IMG/VR virus record: IMGVR_UViG_3300021432_000012
Location: 1-51,034 of that record
Source of the DNA: a virus
Length of the DNA stretch: 51,034 nt
Reading direction: 5' to 3' (one strand)
Both the position numbers and the translations under genes were made by a program. Of this stretch, positions 1 to 5,779 are shown one piece after another. How positions within the stretch are numbered: the stretch's first letter is position 1; every line of letters starts with the position of its first letter. A model generated the notes under the pieces. It saw only the letters and a program-made list of their open reading frames with translations, searched no databases and had not been told where the DNA came from.

Positions 1-127
1 CGCAAAAATCATTGCAGTGAATCAGGAAGCTTTTGATGTTTTCATGGTTCTTTGCAGTGGGAAGTTTGCAGGTCAGTTGATTATTCCTTCTGGGGTTGAA
101 ATATCGGCCCCGGCGCTGGCAAAGTGC
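1..127. repeat. 127-bp terminal inverted repeat, left copy
   Basis: The first 127 bases are identical to the reverse complement of the last 127 bases (50908-51034). Base 128 is the first difference. The repeat covers the 5' part of the two 57-bp-repeat genes and the first codons of repeat unit 1. The identity stops inside coding sequence, and 127 is a usual maximum assembly k-mer, so this probably marks an assembly break in a longer inverted duplication. Confidence 0.95.
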
Positions 128-586
128 AACGATGTGGTTGTCTGCGAAGGAGCGAGTTTCACGGTCCCGGCGCTGGCAGAGTGCAACGATGTGGTTGTCC
201 GCAAAGGAGCGAGTTTCACGGTCCCGGTGCTAGCAAAGTGCAACGATGTGGTTGTCTACGAAGGAGCGAGTTTCACGGCCCCGGTGCTAGCAAAGTGCAA
301 CGATGTGGTTGTCCGCGAAGGAGCGAGTTTCACGGTCCCGGCGCTGGCAGAGTGCGACAATGTGATTGTCCGCGAAGGAGCGAGTTTCACGGTCCCGGCG
401 CTGGCAAAGTGCAACAATGTGATTGTCCGCGAAGGAGCGAGTTTCACGGTCCCGGCGCTGGCAGAGTGCAACAATGTGTATGTCTACGAAGGAGCGAGTT
501 TCACGGTCCCGGCGCTGGCAGAGTGCAACGATGTGGTTGTCCGCAAAGGAGCGAGTTTCACGGCACCTCAACTAAAAAGGAAATGA
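17..586 (+). CDS. 19-residue-repeat (solenoid-like) protein, left copy
   Basis: Protein of about 189 residues. A head of about 31 residues precedes eight tandem 19-residue units of the pattern P(A/V)LA(K/E)C-x-x-V-x-V-x-x-GASFT(V/A), and the tail is PQLKRK. Such short repeats with regular hydrophobic positions suggest a beta-solenoid. One Cys per unit would form a ladder. I do not know the function. The GTG at 17 is only the first possible start in view. The frame is open to the left edge (A-K-I-I-A before it), so the gene is probably truncated at its 5' end. A second copy lies inverted at the other end. The stop codon overlaps an ATG, and the next gene follows at once, so it heads the rightward early operon. 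Confidence 0.8.
   Translation: MNQEAFDVFMVLCSGKFAGQLIIPSGVEISAPALAKCNDVVVCEGASFTVPALAECNDVVVRKGASFTVPVLAKCNDVVVYEGASFTAPVLAKCNDVVVREGASFTVPALAECDNVIVREGASFTVPALAKCNNVIVREGASFTVPALAECNNVYVYEGASFTVPALAECNDVVVRKGASFTAPQLKRK
110..565 (+). repeat. Eight contiguous 57-bp tandem repeats
   Basis: Eight in-frame 57-bp units without spacers. Most of each unit is invariant. Variation is confined to the codons after the Cys (N/D, D/N, V/I/Y, C/R/Y, E/K), one A/V and one K/E position, and the unit-end V/A. The same variants recur in different combinations, as expected from recombination or slippage between units. Confidence 0.95.
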
Positions 587-787
587 TTGATAAATAGCAT
601 GAAGCCAAATCATCTTATAGCATGGCAAATGACAATGAATCTCACCGCTAAATCAGCGGCAGAGCTTCTAGGAGTCAGCCGCATGAGTTATTCAAGCTGG
701 ATTAATGGCAGGCATCCTATCCCGAAATCCGTTGATTATGCGTGCACTGCTATTTTCTTCGGAATGGTTCCTTATTCAGAAAGGTAA
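587..787 (+). CDS. Cro/XRE-like helix-turn-helix protein
   Basis: Small protein (66 residues from the TTG at 587, or 62 from the ATG at 599). A helix-turn-helix is visible around SAAELLGVSRMSYSSWINGRHPIP, the common phage pattern of A-x-x-LGVS-x-x-x-Y-x-x-W-x-x-G. It probably binds operator DNA as an early-gene regulator. AAGGA at 577-581 is well spaced for the TTG and too far from the ATG. It sits directly after the repeat gene. A second HTH of this type is at 13090-13287. Confidence 0.7.
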   Translation: MINSMKPNHLIAWQMTMNLTAKSAAELLGVSRMSYSSWINGRHPIPKSVDYACTAIFFGMVPYSER

Positions 788-791
788 AAAC

Positions 792-1088
792 ATGATGATA
801 TTTAAATTTCCGCTTCAGCCAAATTCAGAAGGTGGCTGGACGATCAGCACGGCTTATTTGAAAGAAATAGCTTCTCATATTGCCGAAAATTCCGTGTCTT
901 GGGAGGACATAGAAACTGTCCTATTAGCACTTGTGCAAATGCACGACCCTGCGCATGACAGCGATTGCTCCATGCATAATTCGCCTGCTTATCCGAATGG
1001 TTTGTGCGATTGCTCTAGAATGCATATTGGCGCATTTGAGAATGAAATGCTTAACGCTCAAGCTAAATTGAGGAAAAACGATGAGTAA
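792..1088 (+). CDS. Small phage protein, unknown function
   Basis: 98 residues; the ATG at 792 has GAAAGG upstream. The C-terminal half has a Cys/His cluster (H-D-S-D-C-S-M-H ... C-D-C-S-R-M-H) that could bind a metal. It overlaps the next gene by 8 bases, so both belong to the rightward early operon. No family recognised. Confidence 0.65.
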   Translation: MMIFKFPLQPNSEGGWTISTAYLKEIASHIAENSVSWEDIETVLLALVQMHDPAHDSDCSMHNSPAYPNGLCDCSRMHIGAFENEMLNAQAKLRKNDE

Positions 1089-1377
1089 GCAATGTCCATC
1101 ATGTGGTGGCGACTGTGGAGGCACAAAACAGACAGGGTGCAAATACAAAGGCAGATTGACCGATAGTGAATTGATCCAAGAAGCTAAGTTGTACGCGCAA
1201 TATTCTTCTATCGAAGATTCACAGAAACTTGTCCCGGACATGGACATAGAGGCGGAAATAAAAGTCATGAATACCGAATACGACAAATGGGCGACAGAAA
1301 ATACGCCTGTTCGTGAAAGCATGGCGTGGCATGACGGCTTCTGCGCTGCATTGAAACTCTTGAAGAGGGAATCATGA
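1081..1377 (+). CDS. Small protein with N-terminal zinc knuckle
   Basis: 98 residues. The N-terminus has C-P-S-C-G-G-D-C-G-G ... G-C, which could form a small zinc ribbon. The rest is helical and ends in a W-H-D-G-F segment often seen in small phage accessory proteins. It overlaps its neighbours on both sides (4-base ATGA overlap with the next). Function unknown. Confidence 0.65.
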   Translation: MSKQCPSCGGDCGGTKQTGCKYKGRLTDSELIQEAKLYAQYSSIEDSQKLVPDMDIEAEIKVMNTEYDKWATENTPVRESMAWHDGFCAALKLLKRES

Positions 1378-1598
1378 CTCAGCTAAAACAAGTATCTGAA
1401 AAAGAATACGTTGATTTTGTGCAGACACTCAATCTTCAATATTTCGGTGAAGATGTTTCTCCAGATAATTACTGTACAACGTATTGGGTGAAAGGAAGCG
1501 GAAGACCATGGCATGAATCTATCGTAGCGCGCAGTTTACCTGATATTACGACAAGCAATCACCGCCAGAAAGTTTTCTACATTCATGAGGTGCCATGA
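1374..1598 (+). CDS. Small phage protein, unknown function
   Basis: 74 residues, ATGA overlap with the upstream gene and a 4-base overlap with the downstream one. Mixed polar sequence with no transmembrane segment and no recognised motif. Tight packing supports translation. Confidence 0.6.
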   Translation: MTQLKQVSEKEYVDFVQTLNLQYFGEDVSPDNYCTTYWVKGSGRPWHESIVARSLPDITTSNHRQKVFYIHEVP

Positions 1599-1804
1599 TG
1601 TTTAAAATAGACAGAAATATCCCCCCTCCACATAAAAAATCCAAATATCCATTTGGAGATATGAATGTTGGAGATTCAATCCTTATCCCATACAGTAAAT
1701 ATGCTACTGCAAGTGTCTCTGCGAGAAATTTCGGCAAGAAAAATGGTATGAGATTTACTACCAGGAAAAGCGAAGGTGAAGCTAGAATATGGAGAATCGC
1801 ATGA
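1595..1804 (+). CDS. Conserved small phage protein (YPFGDM-type)
   Basis: 69 residues. The core K-Y-P-F-G-D-M-N-V-G-D-S followed by a basic FGKKNGMRFTTRK segment and a terminal RIWRIA matches a small protein type I recall from many phage early regions; its function is unknown. ATGA overlaps join it to both neighbours. Confidence 0.65.
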   Translation: MMFKIDRNIPPPHKKSKYPFGDMNVGDSILIPYSKYATASVSARNFGKKNGMRFTTRKSEGEARIWRIA

Positions 1805-2178
1805 GCGGCCCGATTGATTCTCCCACTATCATAAAACGTGCTGGACTAGTTGAAGAACAATTGAAATATCGAGACTTGACGGTCAAGGACATCAAAAGAG
1901 TATTCTATGTCAAAAACGAATCGGCATATCAATCAGTCGTTAGGTACTTGGTCGATAACGACCTCATGCACTGCATAGGAACTGTTCCAGGAAGCAAATC
2001 ACGAGAAAAGATATACCGGCGCGGCCCTGGTGTTGAAGAATGCGTAGAGCGTCATTTAAAGTCTCCATTCAACGCGAAAAACTGCAAGAAGCAGGAATGG
2101 TGGACTCAGTTGGAATTGTGTAAAATGCTTGGTAACAATTCTAAGACTGATGTTTCGTATTGCGAAAGTATTGCGTAA
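1801..2178 (+). CDS. Possible winged-helix small protein
   Basis: 125 residues from the ATG at 1801, which overlaps the previous stop and has GGAGA five bases upstream; an in-frame ATG at 1789 is the alternative. The segment D-I-K-R-V-F-Y-V-K-N-E-S-A-Y-Q-S-V-V-R-Y-L looks like a DNA-binding helix pair in which an S-x-Y-Q-x-V helix would read DNA, followed by a wing-like region. The assignment is by pattern only. Confidence 0.55.
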   Translation: MSGPIDSPTIIKRAGLVEEQLKYRDLTVKDIKRVFYVKNESAYQSVVRYLVDNDLMHCIGTVPGSKSREKIYRRGPGVEECVERHLKSPFNAKNCKKQEWWTQLELCKMLGNNSKTDVSYCESIA

Positions 2179-2275
2179 GTCTAACTAGCGATAACATGTG
2201 GCTTTCACTAGTCAGCATGGGTATTTTTTTAAAAACCGCGCCAGACGGATTCTGGAAATCTTAAAAGGAAATAAA

Positions 2276-2686
2276 ATGTCTGACGAATCTATTGAAAAAG
2301 AAATAATCTATAAAGGATTGACAGCGCCGAGAGTTACGCCAAGCAAAATAGAGGCAATTATAGACGGAGAATATTACTTTACTGCATCTTCTGCAATGGA
2401 AAATAATCCAAGTATCCCAGGATTTCATAAAGAATTAGATTTATTAACTTTTTGCGTTCTTGTATTGGAAAATGGTTTTACAGTTACTGGCGAAAGTGCA
2501 TGCGCGAGTGCAGAAAATTTCGATTCAGAATTGGGAAGAAAAATTGCTCGTGAAAATGCAATACAGAAAATTTGGCCGCTTGAGGGTTATCTTTTGAAAT
2601 CAAAACTTGCAGATAAAAAATATCCTGTTCAACCTCCACAAGACAATGCGCATGTAGGGGATGGATGCGAGAAATTCATAGAATGA
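2276..2686 (+). CDS. N4 gp49 / Sf6 gp66 family protein
   Basis: 136 residues. The central stretch T-F-C-V-L-V-L-E-N-G-F-T-V-T-G-E-S-A-C, then N-F-D-S-E-L-G-R-K-I-A and I-W-P-L-E-G-Y-L-L, is the signature of this widespread phage family, whose function is not known. The ATG at 2276 has AAAAGGA upstream; a longer frame from 2198 lacks a ribosome site. It is the last gene before a perfect inverted repeat at 2692-2731. Confidence 0.8.
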   Translation: MSDESIEKEIIYKGLTAPRVTPSKIEAIIDGEYYFTASSAMENNPSIPGFHKELDLLTFCVLVLENGFTVTGESACASAENFDSELGRKIARENAIQKIWPLEGYLLKSKLADKKYPVQPPQDNAHVGDGCEKFIE

Positions 2687-2691
2687 TTTAG

Positions 2692-2731
2692 TGAAATTCT
2701 AAAGTGAAATATTGCATTCTTTAGAATTTCA
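2692..2731. promoter_or_regulatory. Perfect 13-bp inverted repeat, operator or terminator
   Basis: TGAAATTCTAAAG at 2692-2704 and its exact complement at 2719-2731, separated by 14 bases. It is AT-rich and not followed by a T-run, so an operator or mRNA structure fits better than an intrinsic terminator. It lies 26 bases before the gene at 2757. Confidence 0.55.
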
Positions 2732-2756
2732 TTAAATACATATTTCAGGAGACAAT

Positions 2757-3095
2757 ATGTCAATGCTTATCCAGCAGTTAGAACAGCAGCTAGCACAGTT
2801 AAAAGCTACCGCAGCAGCCGCGCAGGCGATACCTACAGCCTTAGCACGCCCTGATATTCAGGCTATGATTGCTGCTGAAGTGTCTAAAACGTCAGTGCCG
2901 TCTGCGCAGCCGTCAGCGGTGCCTAACGAAACAGCGGTCATGATGGCATTGCTAGGATCGGCATTCACCGAGGATCAGCAGATGTGGATATCGGCTAATG
3001 TGAAATCTCTACCTGCCTTTATCGTGTCTGATGCTGGCAAGGCTTCGCTAAATAAACTGTTGTATGAGTTTCAAAGCTTTATGACGCCGAAATAG
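2757..3095 (+). CDS. Ala/Gln-rich coiled-coil small protein
   Basis: 112 residues; ATG with CAGGAGA upstream. The first 25 residues (L-I-Q-Q-L-E-Q-Q-L-A-Q-L-K) form a clear heptad coiled coil, then an A/P/S-rich linker and a globular end. Its 3' end faces the leftward genes. Function unknown. Confidence 0.65.
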   Translation: MSMLIQQLEQQLAQLKATAAAAQAIPTALARPDIQAMIAAEVSKTSVPSAQPSAVPNETAVMMALLGSAFTEDQQMWISANVKSLPAFIVSDAGKASLNKLLYEFQSFMTPK

Positions 3096-3097
3096 GG

Positions 3098-3184
3098 TCA
3101 TCCGTGGTTGGCAACTTTTCTGATTAATGTGCCATTTATTTCGTCGTAGTGGAATAATTCTTGAAGTTTTGCCCGAGTAAGCAT
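3098..3184 (-). pseudogene. HNH endonuclease remnant (N-terminus only)
   Basis: 28 codons on the minus strand with a good ribosome site (GGAGAATCG) before the ATG. The peptide L-T-R-A-K-L-Q-E-L-F-H-Y-D-E-I-N-G-T-L-I-R-K looks like the opening of phage HNH homing endonucleases (typically R-L-K-E-L-x-x-Y-D-P-x-T-G). No HNH core follows. I infer a decayed homing gene; a real micro-ORF is the alternative. Confidence 0.5.
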
Positions 3185-3211
3185 TCGATTCTCCAGTTAA
3201 GAGAGTTAAAG

Positions 3212-3263
3212 AATCGCGCCAGACGGTAACTAACCGTTTTTCGAATGCCTTCTAGGCGCGATT
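3212..3263. terminator. Inverted repeat between converging genes
   Basis: AATCGCGCC (3212-3220) pairs with GGCGCGATT (3255-3263); inside lies ACGGT-aacta-ACCGT followed by five T. The interval lies at the 3' end of the leftward gene at 3284-4156 and just upstream of the HNH remnant. It could act as a terminator, but the structure is not classical. Confidence 0.35.
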
Positions 3264-3283
3264 TGAAATGCTATTTTATACCA

Positions 3284-4156
3284 TCAACGAACGCTTGTGT
3301 TAGATGATACTGGATTGCCAGAAGCAGTCATAGTTCCCAAATTTACAATGCCGTTATGGATTATCTGGTTCTGATTAATCAGAGCCTGCAACCCTGATGC
3401 AATCGTATTCAGAACTTGAAATTGCTGTTGCTGCTGAGCTTGGGCTTGGTTCTGATTGACATTTTGCGTGATCGTCAATTCAGTCTCCCTGCTATGCCGC
3501 TGGCTATTACGATCACCCTTCAGTTCGATAATCTCATTCTGAGCAGTTGCCAGCATACGATTCAACGCAGCATCATTGTTAGCGATAATCAAAGCACGTG
3601 TCTTATCGCCATCAACTTGGATAGCTTGGGAAACTGCGTACTGCGCGCCGGCGATTTGCAAAGCCGTATCTTTGAACGCCAAGGCCGAAGCTGTTCCTGT
3701 ACGCTCAACAGCCGTTGCCACAGCCGCCGTATTCAATGCAACCTGAGTTGCCAAGTCGCCGCCCACCTTCTGGACTTGAACGCCCAAAGCCGCCGCATTC
3801 AACGCCGCCTGAGTATTTGCTTCGCCTTGGCCCTTGGCGATTTCAACACCTAGCGCTGCATTGCCTACGCCAACAGCTAGTTGCGTAGCTCCTGCGGTAC
3901 GTTCTACTGCGGCCTGAATCTCGCGCTGGCTCTCTGCATCGAAACGAGCCGTTACCAAGCGCTCTAAGCTAGCTACGCGCTCATTACTGTTCATGTTGAC
4001 GCCATCTGCTGTCCCGCGATTGCCAAAAAGACCGTTACCGCCTAATAGTGCGCCTCCAAGCACGCCACCAAGTAGGCCAGCGCCTAGGCCGCCTCCGATT
4101 GCTGCGCCAGTCCCAGCGCCAGGTGTAAAAATATTGTGTACAGGTGTTCCGTCCAT
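3284..4156 (-). CDS. Gly/Ala/Gln-rich phage protein with long helix
   Basis: 290 residues from the ATG at 4156, preceded by GGAGAAAATC; an upstream in-frame ATG lacks such a site. The N-terminus is glycine-rich and hydrophobic (GAAIGGGLGAGLLGG, then LLGGNGLFG), could enter a membrane, and is followed by N-E-R-V-A-S-L-E-R-L. The rest is long Ala/Gln-rich helix ending in a Q-Q-Q-Q-Q stretch. This composition resembles phage virion proteins or helical injection proteins. It is the only leftward full gene in the left early region. Function unknown. Confidence 0.7.
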   Translation of the reverse strand: MDGTPVHNIFTPGAGTGAAIGGGLGAGLLGGVLGGALLGGNGLFGNRGTADGVNMNSNERVASLERLVTARFDAESQREIQAAVERTAGATQLAVGVGNAALGVEIAKGQGEANTQAALNAAALGVQVQKVGGDLATQVALNTAAVATAVERTGTASALAFKDTALQIAGAQYAVSQAIQVDGDKTRALIIANNDAALNRMLATAQNEIIELKGDRNSQRHSRETELTITQNVNQNQAQAQQQQQFQVLNTIASGLQALINQNQIIHNGIVNLGTMTASGNPVSSNTSVR

Positions 4157-4238
4157 GATTTTCTCCAGTGAATTCGAATTGCCAGAATGGCGGTTAATCA
4201 TGGATCAGTAGGCGTATTGCGTAAGTTGCTGTTTTGTA

Positions 4239-4268
4239 TTGCTATTTTCGTTGCATATTCGTTAAAAT
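4239..4268 (+). promoter_or_regulatory. Putative sigma-70 promoter
   Basis: TTGCTA at 4239-4244, 18-bp spacer, TAAAAT at 4263-4268. It lies in the divergent gap between the leftward gene ending at 4156 and the rightward small genes from 4294. Confidence 0.45.
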
Positions 4269-4293
4269 ACGTCAACTTATCATGGGGCGGCAT

Positions 4294-4506
4294 ATGCAAG
4301 AGCAAAAAAAAGACGGTCGCCCGTTAATTCACCCAGAACAGGAAGTCGCCCTAGCAAATTACACGGCTAGGATAACTTTCCGGCAGGCGCGTATCGCGAG
4401 AAAGATAGGTAACGGAAACTTGAGCGAGGGATTGAGAAAATGCATAGAGAAGGCGGCGATAGACTTGCAGTTCATGCAGGCATTGCCAGTCCAAAAAAAG
4501 AAATGA
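4294..4506 (+). CDS. Small basic phage protein, possible DNA binding
   Basis: 70 residues from the ATG at 4294, chosen because a GGGGCGG lies just upstream and the promoter at 4239-4268 would start RNA close to the other ATG at 4282. The segment G-R-P-L-I-H-P-E-Q-E ... L-S-E-G-L-R-K-C-I-E-K-A resembles small ribbon-helix-helix-type phage regulators (strand, then S-E-x-L-R-x-x-I). It overlaps the next gene by ATGA. Confidence 0.55.
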   Translation: MQEQKKDGRPLIHPEQEVALANYTARITFRQARIARKIGNGNLSEGLRKCIEKAAIDLQFMQALPVQKKK

Positions 4507-4658
4507 TCCGGGCGTATTTTTACGCTCGCGGTTTTCTACGCTCGGTGATTCTTGATACTAATGATTTTGGATGGGCTAAATTAGATTTAGCTGACTGGCT
4601 TTCTGAGCATAGAATGTCGCCAACTTCTGCTGTCATGTTTGAAATATTTGTTAAATAA
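4503..4658 (+). CDS. Small phage protein, unknown function
   Basis: 51 residues; the ATG overlaps the previous stop (ATGA). Aromatic and hydrophobic residues alternate, without a clear membrane segment. No family recognised. Confidence 0.5.
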   Translation: MIRAYFYARGFLRSVILDTNDFGWAKLDLADWLSEHRMSPTSAVMFEIFVK

Positions 4659-4673
4659 CAAAACTAAAATAGT

Positions 4674-4702
4674 TTGCAATTGCTCCTGAGAATTCCTATA
4701 CT
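4674..4702 (+). promoter_or_regulatory. Putative sigma-70 promoter
   Basis: TTGCAA at 4674-4679, 17-bp spacer, TATACT at 4697-4702. An imperfect inverted repeat (GAATTCCTAT ... ATAGGTAATTC) spans the -10 and could be an operator. It serves the three small genes 4727-5104. Confidence 0.6.
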
Positions 4703-4726
4703 ACATAGGTAATTCTAGGAGTGATT

Positions 4727-4918
4727 ATGATTACGTATATTTTGTTATTGCTGATGTCGGCGGACCCTAATCCGACATTCATGATGATGGCTGAATTTCC
4801 TACGAAAAAAGCCTGTACAGATTTTGTGGAAAGCAACAATTTCACGCCTCCGCAAAAGGCCCGTCTAGTTTGTCAGGGATTCGTTCTTGAAGATGCGCCA
4901 GCCGCCCCCCCCAAATAA
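4727..4918 (+). CDS. Small protein with hydrophobic N-terminus
   Basis: 63 residues. The N-terminus M-I-T-Y-I-L-L-L-L-M could be a signal or anchor. Two Cys residues downstream could form a disulphide if exported. The ATG at 4727 has AGGAG nine bases upstream; a GTG at 4721 is closer to it. Function unknown. Confidence 0.6.
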   Translation: MITYILLLLMSADPNPTFMMMAEFPTKKACTDFVESNNFTPPQKARLVCQGFVLEDAPAAPPK

Positions 4919-5000
4919 GCCAGCCTCAGAAAAGAAAAAGTGTCTAGATTTCAACGGCATGGATTGCAAGCGCTCTCGTGATATGGAAGTCGGCATATGA
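4893..5000 (+). CDS. Tiny basic Cys-containing ORF
   Basis: 35 codons overlapping the previous gene in another frame and ending in an ATGA overlap with the next. Pro-rich start, then a Lys/Arg-rich part with two Cys (K-C-L-D-F-N-G-M-D-C-K-R). Support is only the coupling to neighbours. Confidence 0.4.
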   Translation: MRQPPPPNKPASEKKKCLDFNGMDCKRSRDMEVGI

Positions 5001-5104
5001 ATACGGAAATTAGTTTAGGCGACGTATTGGCGTTCGCCTACCTGATCGGAGTTTTGATCGGAATGGTGATTGGTTTCAAGATGGGTAGAGCGTTAAAGCA
5101 GTGA
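4997..5104 (+). CDS. Tiny single-span membrane protein
   Basis: 35 residues with one clear membrane segment (L-A-F-A-Y-L-I-G-V-L-I-G-M-V-I-G-F) followed by a basic end. The ATG overlaps the preceding stop. Last gene before the 675-base gene-free stretch. Confidence 0.55.
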   Translation: MNTEISLGDVLAFAYLIGVLIGMVIGFKMGRALKQ

Positions 5105-5139
5105 TTTAAGAAATATTTGCGAAAACAAACAAATACTCC

Positions 5140-5168
5140 TTGAAATTATTGCTCTAGTAAATTAATAT
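5140..5168 (+). promoter_or_regulatory. Strong sigma-70-like promoter
   Basis: TTGAAA at 5140-5145, 17-bp spacer, TAATAT at 5163-5168. Expected start near 5175, just before the first hairpin of the structured RNA. Confidence 0.7.
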
Positions 5169-5173
5169 TGTCT

Positions 5174-5346
5174 TGTCTGAGCAATCAGATTCGCTAACGG
5201 ATGGTGCCGAGCGATGCAAATACAGATGGAATGTGCCTCAAAGTTTTTTGGAGGGTAGTGTAGAACGTTCCCGGGACCATCTGCCCATGCAAGGAATGTT
5301 CTGCGCCACCAAGCGCCTACCCTCCAAAGGTCTTTGAGGTTTTTTT
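5174..5346 (+). ncRNA. Candidate structured phage small RNA (about 170 nt)
   Basis: A promoter (5140-5168), a compact fold and an intrinsic terminator define a discrete RNA with no ORF. Helices seen by hand: TCTGA-gcaa-TCAGA at 5176-5189 with a GNRA loop; TCGCT/AGCGA (5191-5195 with 5210-5214) enclosing CGG/CCG; a 23-position stem 5236-5258 with 5317-5339 broken by a single U-U mismatch; AGAACGTTCC/GGAATGTTCT at 5262-5271 with 5293-5302; GCGC-caccaa-GCGC at 5303-5316. The last three form a three-way junction closed by the long stem, and seven T follow at 5340-5346. I do not recognise it as 6S, tmRNA, RNase P or SRP RNA. It could be a regulatory RNA or a decoy. Confidence 0.65.
5236..5346 (+). 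terminator. Intrinsic terminator closing the small RNA
   Basis: CCTCAAAG (5236-5243) pairs with CTTTGAGG (5332-5339), directly followed by seven T. The stem continues inward through GGAGGGTAG/CTACCCTCC. Confidence 0.8.
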
Positions 5347-5369
5347 ACGCCTAAATATTTTGAATTAAC

Positions 5370-5761
5370 TGTGCCATGACCAAATCAGCATGGCTTAAAT
5401 GGGAACGATAGGAATCTCGGCATGCAGTAAGTGAATACTGAGTATAGAGGGCACAACCGCCGAACGGCAGTATTCGAGAGTCAAGAATGACCAGTAGGAC
5501 AAGCGTGGGGTGTAGTGGTTAGAGCGTGCTGGTGGGCCGTGAGGCTTATAGTCTGACCAAATGACGGGCAATTAGCGTAGTTACTTGGATTGAAAAATAT
5601 TCAATTTAATTGTCCGGCAGCCAACCGAGGATAACTCTAAGAGTTTGACTGGGGGTGCTGTTGACTTTGGGATTCAATCCAAGAGAAAAAATAGATTCTA
5701 ATTAGTACCTAATAGGGGTCTGTTTATAGAAAAGCAATATTGGTAATTGAGAAATATTACC
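5370..5761 (+). other. Structured leader upstream of helicase gene
   Basis: No ORF is credible here. Visible pairings: GCCATG/CATGGC (5373-5378 with 5389-5394); TCTCG/CGAGA (5415-5419 with 5475-5479) enclosing GAATACTG/CAGTATTC (5433-5440 with 5468-5475), sharing one C; CTTGGATTGAA/TTCAATCCAAG (5584-5594 with 5673-5683), which competes with local ATTGAA/TTCAAT (5589-5594 with 5600-5605); and GGTAAT/ATTACC (5742-5747 with 5756-5761) next to the helicase ribosome site. A tRNA-D-arm-like string occurs near 5511-5526. It could be a structured RNA or a regulated 5' leader. Confidence 0.45.
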
Positions 5762-5779
5762 TGACAAGGAATAAATAAA

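Noticed and set aside
1-127. True protein-primed linear phage ends
   Set aside because: Terminase and portal genes show head-full or site packaging, no protein-primed polymerase is present, and the repeat ends inside a gene.
110-565. CRISPR array
   Set aside because: The 57-bp units touch each other with no spacers, keep one reading frame and end in a normal protein tail.
124-597. Second and third frames across the repeat genes
   Set aside because: They are open only because a 57-bp unit without stops is repeated; they give Cys/Arg-rich low-complexity peptides.
3416-3853. Rightward frame of 145 codons
   Set aside because: It is antisense to the helical gene at 3284-4156, without a ribosome site or motif.
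5511-5690. tRNA or group I intron between 5511 and 5690
   Set aside because: A D-arm-like string and a T-arm-like string occur, but no acceptor pairing is found, and the group I P7 pairing could not be made.
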